Below are positions 1 to 6,323 of a DNA stretch of 11,022 bases, in pieces (position 1 is the first letter of the stretch; each line of letters starts with the position of its first letter). The position numbers and the translations under genes are program-made. This stretch comes from Sulfurimonas sp. UBA2011. GTDB lineage: Bacteria; Campylobacterota; Campylobacteria; Campylobacterales; Sulfurimonadaceae. Location of the stretch: contig DDCH01000005.1 in the NCBI GenBank assembly GCA_002335055.1, forward strand, positions 1 through 11,022. Direction: 5' to 3'. Below the pieces are notes generated by a model, which ran no database searches, was not told the origin of the DNA, and saw only the letters and a program-made list of their open reading frames with translations.

Positions 1-64
1 CGATTCATATTCATGTTGTTTTCCATTTAATTAAAATTTTGTATATCTTTGACTAAGCTAACTA

Positions 65-110
65 TAATATAAGTGTTAATTATAATATATTATAATTGTT
101 ACTTATACTA
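65..110. repeat. 46-bp imperfect dyad symmetry, AT-rich
   Basis: The core at 78-97 is a perfect 20-base palindrome centred between 87 and 88. After a three-base mismatch on each side (GTT at 75-77 and GTT at 98-100), the arms pair again over 68-74 and 101-107, and once more at 65-66 and 109-110. A third related element (TATAAGT then AATTATA with a changed middle) lies outside the dyad at 114-130. The composition is almost pure AT, which raises the odds of chance symmetry. The length of the pairing and the GC pair at 73/102 make it worth marking. It could be an operator or cruciform-prone site for a divergent gene beyond the left edge. Confidence 0.5.
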
Positions 111-389
111 AATTATAAGTGTAAATTATATATTTTTATTCCTGTATATTTACTGAGAAGAAAAATATATTTATATATATGCTGATTAAGAGCAGGCTTA
201 CGAAAAGTTAAGAATATTCCCCTTGCATTTAAGAAAAGTGGAGGAAAAAAGCTACATAGAAGAAAAAAAGTCTCTTATAAGAAAATCTCTCCACTTATAA
301 TTCTGACAATCAAGCCCCACATCAGCAACTCTTATATTGTATTACATATTGGAGGTCACTACGGGGGTCACCTTTTGACTCTAGTTGTA

Positions 390-398
390 TGGTATAAT
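390..398 (+). promoter_or_regulatory. Extended -10 promoter for the HAD phosphatase gene
   Basis: TG at 390-391, one base, then a perfect TATAAT at 393-398 forms an extended -10 element. The predicted start is near 405, giving a leader of about 90 bases before the ATG at 498. No -35 box exists at the normal 17-base spacing: a TTGACT at 375-380 is only 12 bases away. Two GGTCAC repeats (354-359, 366-371) lie in the -35 to -51 region and could be a regulator site. Confidence 0.55.
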
Positions 399-497
399 CA
401 CTTTACAAGAATAACTTAAAATATGAAAGTAAGTGCTCTAGGAGTAAGAAATATAGGGCAATTAGGCTTTGTACGAAATTTATGAAAAGATGAAATA

Positions 498-1130
498 ATG
501 CAAAATATAGTAATATTTGATATGGACGGAACATTAATAGACTCTAAAAAAGACATAACAATTTCTGTGAACCATGTAAGAAATGTCCATTATAGTTTAG
601 AACCTTTAAGTGAAGACTTTATCGTTGAAGCGATAAATAAAGAGGTTAGAAATCTTCCTGAACTTTTTTATGGGACACAGGAGTACCACAAAAAAGATAT
701 GCTTGTTTTTGAAGCACACTATGAAGAACAGTGTGTGAAAAGTCCTTATCTTTATTCCGGTATACAAGAAATATTAGATGCATTAAAGAAAGCAAATGTA
801 AAACTCTCAGTTGCCACAAATGCTCCTACAAAATTTGCCAAAAGAATGTTGAGTTCTTTAAGTGTTGAGCACTACTTTGATGTGATCATTGGTGCTGACG
901 CCGTAAGTCATTCTAAACCTAGTCCTGAAATGCTCTACCGTATCCTAGAACATTATGAGTACGACAAGACAAAAGATAAGGCGATGATGATAGGTGATAA
1001 CTCAAAAGATATTTTAAGTGCACAAAATGCAAATATAGACTCACTTTTCGCTACTTGGGGCTTTTCTTCTGAGACTGACTTAAAAAATAAAGTCGATAAA
1101 CCCCATGAGATACTCTCTATCGTTTTATAA
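498..1130 (+). CDS. HAD-superfamily hydrolase, phosphoglycolate phosphatase-like
   Basis: A 210-residue cytosolic phosphatase of the haloacid dehalogenase superfamily, subfamily I, which hydrolyses phosphate esters through a phospho-aspartate intermediate with Mg2+. All four motifs are visible: FDMDGT with nucleophile Asp8 and acid/base Asp10, Thr107-Asn108 in motif II (VATNAP), Lys140 in the SKPSP motif III, and Asp167/Asp171 in GDNSKD (motif IV). A small helical cap lies between roughly residues 15 and 85. Length and motif spacing match Gph- and phosphatase-type members such as phosphoglycolate phosphatase, but the substrate cannot be read from sequence, so no symbol is given. The ATG at 498 is chosen because the first motif begins only seven residues later. 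Its ribosome binding site is weak (AAAGA). The coiled-coil membrane protein gene follows after 42 bases with its own -10-like sequence and a strong ribosome site. Confidence 0.85.
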   Translation: MQNIVIFDMDGTLIDSKKDITISVNHVRNVHYSLEPLSEDFIVEAINKEVRNLPELFYGTQEYHKKDMLVFEAHYEEQCVKSPYLYSGIQEILDALKKANVKLSVATNAPTKFAKRMLSSLSVEHYFDVIIGADAVSHSKPSPEMLYRILEHYEYDKTKDKAMMIGDNSKDILSAQNANIDSLFATWGFSSETDLKNKVDKPHEILSIVL

Positions 1131-1140
1131 AAAATTATGA

Positions 1141-1169
1141 TAAAATAGTTATATATAAATACAGGAGAG
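1141..1169 (+). promoter_or_regulatory. Possible -10 box and strong ribosome binding site for the coiled-coil protein
   Basis: TAAAAT at 1141-1146 (overlapping TATGAT at 1136-1141) is a plausible -10 element in the 42-base gap. AGGAGAG at 1163-1169, four bases before the ATG at 1173, is one of the clearest ribosome binding sites in the window. Readthrough from the phosphatase gene is equally possible, since no terminator separates the two genes. Confidence 0.4.
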
Positions 1170-1172
1170 AAA

Positions 1173-2423
1173 ATGTTTGACAGTGACATACTTTTAGCCT
1201 TTGCCTTTATGGGGCTTCTTTTTGTACGACAAATCGTTATTATTAAACATCCTAACAAGATTAACTATGCACCTTTAATGATAGGGATTGGCTCTATCGC
1301 TACACTTGTTCACTTTATCATTCATCCTGAGAGTACAGATATACTCTTAATAACTAGAGAGTCTCTTTTCCCACTTTTAGTTTCACTTTTACTCTATACA
1401 GTTATGAATATTTTACACCAAACACAGCTCTCACAAAGTGCTAGAACTCAAGAAGAGTTTGTAAAAGTTTTAGTAAGTGAGATAACACAACTCAAAGAGT
1501 TTATTTTTGAGATAGAAACTAAAATGACTTCAGCACAACAAGAAGAGCGAAAAGCACAAGAAGAGATACGGTCTCAGTTTAAAGAAGATGTAACTGCCTT
1601 AGATACTATTCAGTTGAACCAAACAAAGTTTATTGGTAAGTTTGATGAGATGAAAGGTTGGTATGAGGCTGTAAATAAGGGTTTTGAGTACTTTACTGAG
1701 GTACAGTTACCAGAGCTTGATAATGTCCTGCATAAGCATATAGATATACTACGAGTTGCAGAACAAGATCATTATAATAAGCTAAATTCTTTACTTAAAA
1801 AAGGTGTAACAAGTAGAGGAAGTATCTCTGATGACATCGATACACTCAAAGAGAGTCTCCATAGTATGAAAAATATCTCTAATGAGATAGCTACAAGTAT
1901 AGTCCAGCATACACTGAGTCAACTCTCAGGTGTAACAAAGTCTTTTGAATCTCAAATAATAGGTCTCAAATCTCATACGGAGAGTGTAAGAACATCTTTG
2001 AGTGAAGGTGAGAGTACTTTAGGAAACATTAGGACTCAGAGTGAGCTTATAATGAAGCAGATGATTTTATCTGCCAAGAAAATGACTCAGTTAGAAGAAC
2101 AAAATAGTGGACTTCACGATATTTATACGACACTAAAAGTGATTATAAAAGATGTAGAGGCTGTAAAGTCAGACTATGTAAAATCTCAAGCACAGTTAGG
2201 TCTTATATCTAATAATCTTACAAAAAATAGAGATATAGAAGTTCTAGAGATGAGAAATAAAATAGATGAACTAAGTGAGAGTTTATCTCTTAAAATAGAA
2301 GAGTCTTTAGCAAAACTACATGAGCATTATCATATGGCAAATGGTGAGATAAGTCAAAGTGTAAAGATACTTGCTAAACAAGCACAACTCAAGTCTGGAT
2401 ATGGTGATAGAGAAAACTCATAA
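1173..2423 (+). CDS. Membrane-anchored coiled-coil protein of unknown function
   Basis: A 416-residue protein I do not recognise. Three hydrophobic segments are visible at the N terminus, about residues 5-24, 32-51 and 64-82, with no cleavable signal peptide. From about residue 85 to the end the sequence is hydrophilic, rich in Glu, Lys, Ser, Gln and Leu, almost free of proline, and has heptad-like spacing, so a long, probably cytoplasmic coiled coil is expected. The layout resembles chemoreceptor-like, RmuC-like or envelope-organising coiled-coil proteins, but there is no HAMP domain, no chemoreceptor signalling hairpin and no nuclease motif that I can see. The start is firm: AGGAGAG precedes the ATG. 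The gene is followed by a probable terminator facing the convergent globin remnant. Its role is unknown; a scaffold or cell-envelope function is only a guess. Confidence 0.8.
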   Translation: MFDSDILLAFAFMGLLFVRQIVIIKHPNKINYAPLMIGIGSIATLVHFIIHPESTDILLITRESLFPLLVSLLLYTVMNILHQTQLSQSARTQEEFVKVLVSEITQLKEFIFEIETKMTSAQQEERKAQEEIRSQFKEDVTALDTIQLNQTKFIGKFDEMKGWYEAVNKGFEYFTEVQLPELDNVLHKHIDILRVAEQDHYNKLNSLLKKGVTSRGSISDDIDTLKESLHSMKNISNEIATSIVQHTLSQLSGVTKSFESQIIGLKSHTESVRTSLSEGESTLGNIRTQSELIMKQMILSAKKMTQLEEQNSGLHDIYTTLKVIIKDVEAVKSDYVKSQAQLGLISNNLTKNRDIEVLEMRNKIDELSESLSLKIEESLAKLHEHYHMANGEISQSVKILAKQAQLKSGYGDRENS

Positions 2424-2424
2424 G

Positions 2425-2448
2425 AAAGAGCCATATAGACTCTTTTTT
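2425..2448. terminator. Bidirectional intrinsic terminator between convergent genes
   Basis: AAAGAG at 2425-2430 pairs with CTCTTT at 2440-2445 around a nine-base loop, and the T run continues to 2448 on the plus strand. Read from the minus strand, the stem is followed by only a short pyrimidine stretch. It begins one base after the stop codon of the coiled-coil gene and lies 12 bases from the end of the globin remnant, so it probably serves both, chiefly the plus-strand gene. The stem is short, with two GC pairs. Confidence 0.55.
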
Positions 2449-2460
2449 ATGATCTTAAAC

Positions 2461-2879
2461 TTATGCTTTATAAACTTCTTTCTCTTTAGTTATAAGTACT
2501 CCAGCTAAAAAAGTATAAGCATCAGACCATGCATTGATAACTTCATCAGTAGCCACATTTCCAAGAACTTCTTTAATAGCAGCTAAAAGAGCTTCTCCAA
2601 CCCGTGGGTAATGGTGAGCTTGAATATCTGATTTTACATGTACAGAAACCATTTTTTCTATACCTTTACCAAGTGCTCCTAAGTTGTCAATATTAGCAGC
2701 ATATGCATATACAGCATTTGCAAGTTTTTTCTACTGATCAGGTGCAGCATTTTAAATAACTCTTTTGCTTCAGGATGTGCTGCAAAAAGGTTTATATACA
2801 TAGCTTGAGTGATAGCCTCTCCATGTTCTTTTAATACAGGGGCAGTACTTTTGATTATTGCTTTAGTTTCTTCAGTCAT
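2461..2879 (-). pseudogene. Broken single-domain haemoglobin (Vitreoscilla haemoglobin / Cgb family)
   Basis: Relatives bind O2 and detoxify nitric oxide as haem-containing cytosolic globins. The start ATG at 2879 is preceded by AAAGGA and gives MTEETKAIIK, with Tyr28 (B10) and Phe42 (CD1) in the expected places. At Lys43 the frame breaks: the A run at 2753-2750 has four bases where five would keep the frame. Reading on in the restored frame gives NAAPDQ, then an in-frame TAG at 2733-2731 just after the distal-Gln (E7) position, then KKLANAVYAYAANIDNLG and the rest of the fold, including the proximal-His region (SVHVK) and HHYPRVGEALLAAIKEVLG, to a stop at 2461. The repaired length is 139 codons, normal for the family. 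Two separate lesions argue for a true pseudogene, although sequencing error cannot be excluded. The second half looks otherwise intact, so decay is recent. Confidence 0.9.
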
Positions 2880-2935
2880 TTTATAAATCCTTTGTTTGAT
2901 CAAGAGAAGTTTACACTAACAAAGGGATATGAAAA

Positions 2936-2949
2936 ATGATAATTGTCAA
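2936..2949 (-). promoter_or_regulatory. Crp/Fnr-type operator upstream of the globin remnant
   Basis: On the minus strand the site reads TTGAC-AATT-ATCAT, matching four of five bases in each half of the Fnr-type consensus TTGAT-N4-ATCAA. A possible -10 box (minus strand TGTAAACT, 2915-2908) would start transcription near 2901-2903, placing the operator centre at about -40 to -42. That is the classical position for activation by Crp/Fnr proteins. In Campylobacter jejuni the related globin Cgb is controlled by the Crp/Fnr-family regulator NssR. The adjacent regulator remnant is the natural candidate partner here. Confidence 0.45.
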
Positions 2950-3019
2950 GAAAGAGGATAAAAATAGTCCTATTTAATTAGCTCGTAACCACTAGGTGTT
3001 TTCTGTAGTTTTGTATCAT

Positions 3020-3544
3020 TTAAAAGCGAAGGGTTGCGATTTCATACTTTTTGAGTTTGGAGACTATTAAAGAGTTAGTATCATAGAAGTGCAATGTTTT
3101 CTCTTTAGCAGTCGAGGCTATATTAAGGTGAATGTTCTGCTGTAGCAGTTGTATTTTAGAAAGGAGAGAATTTATTATTTCTGTAGATACTTTAGGGTTA
3201 GTCAAAAAATAACGTCTAAAACTATTTATTTGAACTTTTAAGATACGACCATCAGTTTTAAATCGTGTACCAGATGGAAAAGGCAGATTTCGAAGTAGAG
3301 CAGCTTCTGCAATAAGTGAGTAAGGCGAGAAAAAGCCAATAACAATTTCATTACCCTTATTGTTATGTTTAAAAACACTTAAATCACCCTCAATGAGGAT
3401 AAAAAGATGTTCTCCAATCTCGCCCCTCATAAAAAGTAAGGAGTCTTTTTTATAACTATTAAATGAAGAGATAACGACAAGGCTATCAAGCTCTTCCTCA
3501 CTTAGTTCTTTAAAAAGGTATATTTTTTTTAGTATCTCTTGCAT
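3020..3544 (-). pseudogene. Crp/Fnr-family regulator truncated before its DNA-binding domain
   Basis: The 174 visible residues hold the N-terminal beta-barrel sensor domain (about 1-110, with FMRGEIGEHLFILIEGDLSVF as the typical barrel stretch) and the long dimerisation helix (about 112-150). The family's helix-turn-helix should begin at KKYEIA near residue 165, but the frame runs out after TLRF. Full-length members are about 200-230 residues. In another frame the next bases read NPSLLNDTKLQKTPSGYELIK to a stop at 2970, which looks like a leftover C-terminal tail. This suggests an internal deletion with frameshift that removed the DNA-binding motif. There is no cysteine, so it was not an Fe-S Fnr, and no obvious cAMP-binding signature is seen. 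The ribosome site before 3544 is weak. It lies directly upstream of the broken globin and diverges from glnS. It was probably an NO- or redox-responsive activator of the globin; that link is inferred. Confidence 0.75.
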
Positions 3545-3593
3545 ATATAGGATTTATGCCATAAAAGTACTTATCTTATAAGCTCTAATTTGA

Positions 3594-3623
3594 TAGAATA
3601 CAAGTATTAAAAGTATCAAAAGG
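3594..3623 (+). promoter_or_regulatory. Promoter -10 and ribosome binding site of glnS
   Basis: TAGAAT at 3594-3599 is a reasonable -10 box, predicting a start near 3606 and a leader of under 30 bases. AAAAGG at 3618-3623 is the ribosome binding site, ten bases before the ATG at 3634. The region is shared with the divergent regulator gene. Confidence 0.45.
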
Positions 3624-3633
3624 TTTAATAATA

Positions 3634-5883
3634 ATGAGCGAGAGAAAAGATTTTTTACGTACAATAGTTGAAGCAGACATAAAGTCAGGTAAGGTTAAAG
3701 AAGTTGTTACAAGGTTTCCACCAGAGCCTAATGGTTTTCCCCATATTGGACATGCTAAATCTATTGCTATAAACTTCGGTATCGCTCGTGATTATAATGG
3801 TCACTGTAACCTAAGAATGGATGATACTAACCCTACAAAAGAAGATACTAAGTATGTTGAGGCTCTCAAAAGTGCTGTAGAATGGTTGGGATTTGAGTGG
3901 AAAGATGATGTTTGTTATACTTCTGATTATTTCCCTCGTATTTATGATTATGCAATTGAGCTTATCAAAATGGGTAAGGCTTATGTAGATTCTCTACCAG
4001 AAGATGAAATCCGTGAGTACCGTGGAACTGTTAAAGAAGCTGGTAAACGTAGTAAGTATGCTGATAGAACTATAGAAGAAAACTTAGAACTATTTGAGAA
4101 AATGAAAAATGGTGAGTTTAAAGATGGTGAACATATATTAAGAGCTAAGATAGATATGTCAGCAGCGAATATGAAACTACGTGACCCTTTACTGTATCGT
4201 ATCCGTCATGTTGAACACTTTCGTGCAGGTAAGACATGGGCTGTTTATCCTATGTATGATTTTGCTCACTGTTTGTCTGATTATATAGAAGGTGTTTCTC
4301 ATTCTATATGTACACTAGAGTTTGAAAACAACCGTGATATTTACAACTGGGTACTAGAAACTCTTGGTCTTACTCCAGAGCGTCCTTACCAGCATGAGTT
4401 TGCACGTTTAGGCATCAACTATACTGTTATGAGTAAACGTAAGCTCTTAGAGCTCGTAGAAGGTGGTCAAGTAGACGGATGGGATGATCCGCGTTTACCT
4501 ACCATAGCTGGATACAAACGTAGAGGGTATACCCCAGAGTCTATTCTTGCTTTTTGTGATTCAGTAGGTATAGCAAAAGCAAACTCAATGGTTGATGTTT
4601 CTCAACTTGAGTTTTGTATTCGTGATGATTTAAACCCTAAAGTACCTCGCGTTATGTGTGTACTTGATCCTTTAAAAATAACACTAGTGAACTACGAGGG
4701 AAATGAAGAGATAGAAACTTCTTATTATCCTCACGATGTTCCAAAAGAGGGAAGTAGAAAACTTCCTTTCTCGAACGAGATTTATATAGAACGCGATGAC
4801 TTTATGCAAAATCCTCCAAAGGATTATTTCCGTCTTACTCCTGAGCAATCAGTAAGACTTAAAGGTGCTTATATCATCACTTGTAAGGAAGTTATAAAAG
4901 ATACTAGTGGTAATGTTATAGAGATAAAGGCTGAGTACTCAAAAGAGTCTAAAAGTGGTTCAGACACATCTGGCATCAAAGTAAAAAGTGCTATTCACTG
5001 GGTAGATGCAAACGCGGCTATAAAAGTTGAAGTAAGACTCTATGACAGACTTTTCTCAGTTGAAGCACCAGAGGGAGTAGCAGACTTAAATGCAAACTCT
5101 TTAACAGTAATCAAAGATGCATACATTGAACCTGCTGTGATAAATGAAAAACCTGATGAGAGATTTCAGTTTGAGAGACAAGGGTACTTTTATGCTGACC
5201 CTGTTGACTATACAGATGCAAAACCTGTGTTTAATAAAATCGTAGGTCTTAAAGGTTCTTGGGATAAAAAGAAAACTAAAACTGAGACAGTTCCAAAGAT
5301 AAGAGCAAAAAAAGAGCAGGTAGATGGTGAAGTAGTTGCTATGAGTGACGCACAAACTGCACTTTTTACTAAGTATACTCAAGAGTTAAAACTAAACTCC
5401 GAAGTAGCAAATACTCTTGCTCGTGATTCACAACTCTCAGCATTTTACGAAGAGGCATTATCAGAGATTAATAGCCCTGTGAGTTTAGCTAACATTGTGA
5501 CAAATGAAGTTGCACGAGAGTTAAAGCAGATGCAAATTTCTGAGTTGAAATTTTCTACAAGTCAAATATCCCAACTTGTAAAAATCATAGATGATGGAAC
5601 TATCTCAAACAAAATAGCAAAACAAGTTTTCCAAGAGATGGTAAAGTCAGGAGATAACCCAAGTAAAATAGTCGAAGACAAGGGACTTGTTCAGATAAGT
5701 GACCCAGCTATTATCTCCGCTATTATTAATGAGGTTATGGCGAAAAATCCAGATAATGTTGAGAAGTTTAAAACTGGAAACACAAAACTTTTAGGCTTTT
5801 TTGTTGGACAAGTTTTAAAGAGTACTGGTGGAAAAGCAAATCCTCAAGTTGTAAACAAACTTGTGGCTGAGATGTTAAAGTAA
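3634..5883 (+). CDS. glnS: Glutamine--tRNA ligase fused to a YqeY/GatB-like C-terminal domain
   Basis: Class I aminoacyl-tRNA synthetase that attaches glutamine to tRNA-Gln using ATP. The HIGH motif is seen at residues 37-40 within PPEPNGFPHIGHAKS, the KMSKS-type loop as VMSKR around Met266, and the GlnRS-typical DDTNPTKED stretch lies between them. The catalytic core spans about 24-340 and the two anticodon-binding beta-barrels about 341-555. Escherichia coli GlnRS stops near residue 554. This one has a further 180 residues or so (about 570-749), helical and resembling the YqeY domain and the tRNA-binding tail of GatB, as in Deinococcus GlnRS. A charged linker (KKKTKTETVPKIRAKKEQ) joins the parts. 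Many Campylobacterota lack GlnRS and amidate Glu-tRNA-Gln instead, so its presence is noteworthy. The stop codon overlaps the next start, implying translational coupling. Confidence 0.95.
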   Translation: MSERKDFLRTIVEADIKSGKVKEVVTRFPPEPNGFPHIGHAKSIAINFGIARDYNGHCNLRMDDTNPTKEDTKYVEALKSAVEWLGFEWKDDVCYTSDYFPRIYDYAIELIKMGKAYVDSLPEDEIREYRGTVKEAGKRSKYADRTIEENLELFEKMKNGEFKDGEHILRAKIDMSAANMKLRDPLLYRIRHVEHFRAGKTWAVYPMYDFAHCLSDYIEGVSHSICTLEFENNRDIYNWVLETLGLTPERPYQHEFARLGINYTVMSKRKLLELVEGGQVDGWDDPRLPTIAGYKRRGYTPESILAFCDSVGIAKANSMVDVSQLEFCIRDDLNPKVPRVMCVLDPLKITLVNYEGNEEIETSYYPHDVPKEGSRKLPFSNEIYIERDDFMQNPPKDYFRLTPEQSVRLKGAYIITCKEVIKDTSGNVIEIKAEYSKESKSGSDTSGIKVKSAIHWVDANAAIKVEVRLYDRLFSVEAPEGVADLNANSLTVIKDAYIEPAVINEKPDERFQFERQGYFYADPVDYTDAKPVFNKIVGLKGSWDKKKTKTETVPKIRAKKEQVDGEVVAMSDAQTALFTKYTQELKLNSEVANTLARDSQLSAFYEEALSEINSPVSLANIVTNEVARELKQMQISELKFSTSQISQLVKIIDDGTISNKIAKQVFQEMVKSGDNPSKIVEDKGLVQISDPAIISAIINEVMAKNPDNVEKFKTGNTKLLGFFVGQVLKSTGGKANPQVVNKLVAEMLK

Positions 5884-6323
5884 TGACTACAGAGCAGTTA
5901 GATGCGTTTGCAAGAGATAAAAATAATTCTGAAGATAGTAAAGTTTTTATATCAAGACATCCAAATACAAGTGCTAAAACCTTAGTCTATTTACTAAGGT
6001 ATGACAAGGTTGAGATGATGGGTGCTATCGCAGCCCATACCAATACTTCACCTGAGATTTTAGAGATGATGGTAAAGAGCAGTGATAAGTTATATACTCA
6101 GTATAAGTTAGCACAGAATCCAAACACACCAGCTTTAGCACTAGATGAGTTGTGTGATGAAGCAGATAGTGAAGAAGTGAAATTAGCAATCGCACAAAAT
6201 CCAAGTACATCGCTAGATACACTAAAAGGTTTGTTTGATGAGAATAGCCTTATAAGCATAGAAGCACAAAAAAATTATGATGAGCAAGAAGTTCTAAAAA
6301 ACAAAAGGGATAAAAATGACTAA
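5883..6323 (+). CDS. Leucine-rich-repeat-variant (LRV)-like small repeat protein
   Basis: A 146-residue cytosolic protein made of four helical repeats of 26-27 residues, anchored by HPNTS (from residue 26), HTNTS (52), NPNTP (79) and NPSTS (106), each followed by a leucine-rich helix. This pattern matches LRV repeats, first described in an Azotobacter vinelandii protein, and related alpha-solenoids that act as binding scaffolds. The Azotobacter protein has an Fe-S cluster domain. This one has only a single cysteine (Cys91), so no cluster is expected. Its ATG shares one base with the glnS stop codon, and its end overlaps the next gene by eight bases, so the three genes are probably one operon with coupled translation. 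The C terminus is highly charged. The partner is unknown; the position after glnS hints at, but does not prove, a translation-linked role. Confidence 0.75.
   Translation: MTTEQLDAFARDKNNSEDSKVFISRHPNTSAKTLVYLLRYDKVEMMGAIAAHTNTSPEILEMMVKSSDKLYTQYKLAQNPNTPALALDELCDEADSEEVKLAIAQNPSTSLDTLKGLFDENSLISIEAQKNYDEQEVLKNKRDKND

Larger units (their letters stand above)
1..497. other. AT-rich intergenic region without a supported gene
   Basis: No open reading frame of useful length is present on either strand. Bases 1-180 are extremely AT-rich and hold the dyad and repeated TATAA-N7-TTATA elements listed separately. Bases 236-296 hold an 8-base inverted repeat (AAGTGGAG / CTCCACTT), and GGTCAC occurs twice at 354-359 and 366-371. 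The first 26 bases, read on the minus strand, could be the start of a divergent gene (ATG at 26-24, or ATG at 14-12 preceded by GGAAAA), with a possible TATACA -10 box at 45-40. Too little coding sequence is visible to call it. A 20-codon frame at 423-485 is most likely chance. Confidence 0.7.

Noticed and set aside
375..398. A standard -35/-10 promoter made of TTGACT and TATAAT
   Set aside because: The spacer is only 12 bases, too short for sigma-70; the extended -10 reading explains the site better.
423..485. A 20-codon open frame in the leader before the phosphatase gene (MKVSALGVRNIG...)
   Set aside because: No ribosome site, no biased composition, no run of regulatory codons, and frames of this length are expected by chance.
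953..1258. A minus-strand frame of 101 codons over the end of the phosphatase gene and the start of the coiled-coil gene
   Set aside because: It runs antisense to two well-supported genes, has no ribosome site, and its hydrophobic residues are explained by the complementary strand.
2731..2753. Programmed frameshifting in the globin gene
   Set aside because: Slippage on the A run could restore the frame, but a TAG follows six codons later and no downstream structure or known precedent supports double recoding.
5101..5382. A minus-strand frame of 93 codons within glnS
   Set aside because: It lies antisense to the GlnRS anticodon-binding and linker region, and its Cys/Phe/Ser-rich composition is typical of a shadow frame.
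5341..5883. The GlnRS tail as a separate yqeY gene
   Set aside because: The frame continues without interruption from the synthetase, there is no internal ribosome site, and fusions of this kind are known.
6025..6222. A minus-strand frame of 65 codons within the LRV-like gene
   Set aside because: It is antisense to a clear repeat protein, and its leucine/tyrosine-rich sequence reflects the opposite strand.
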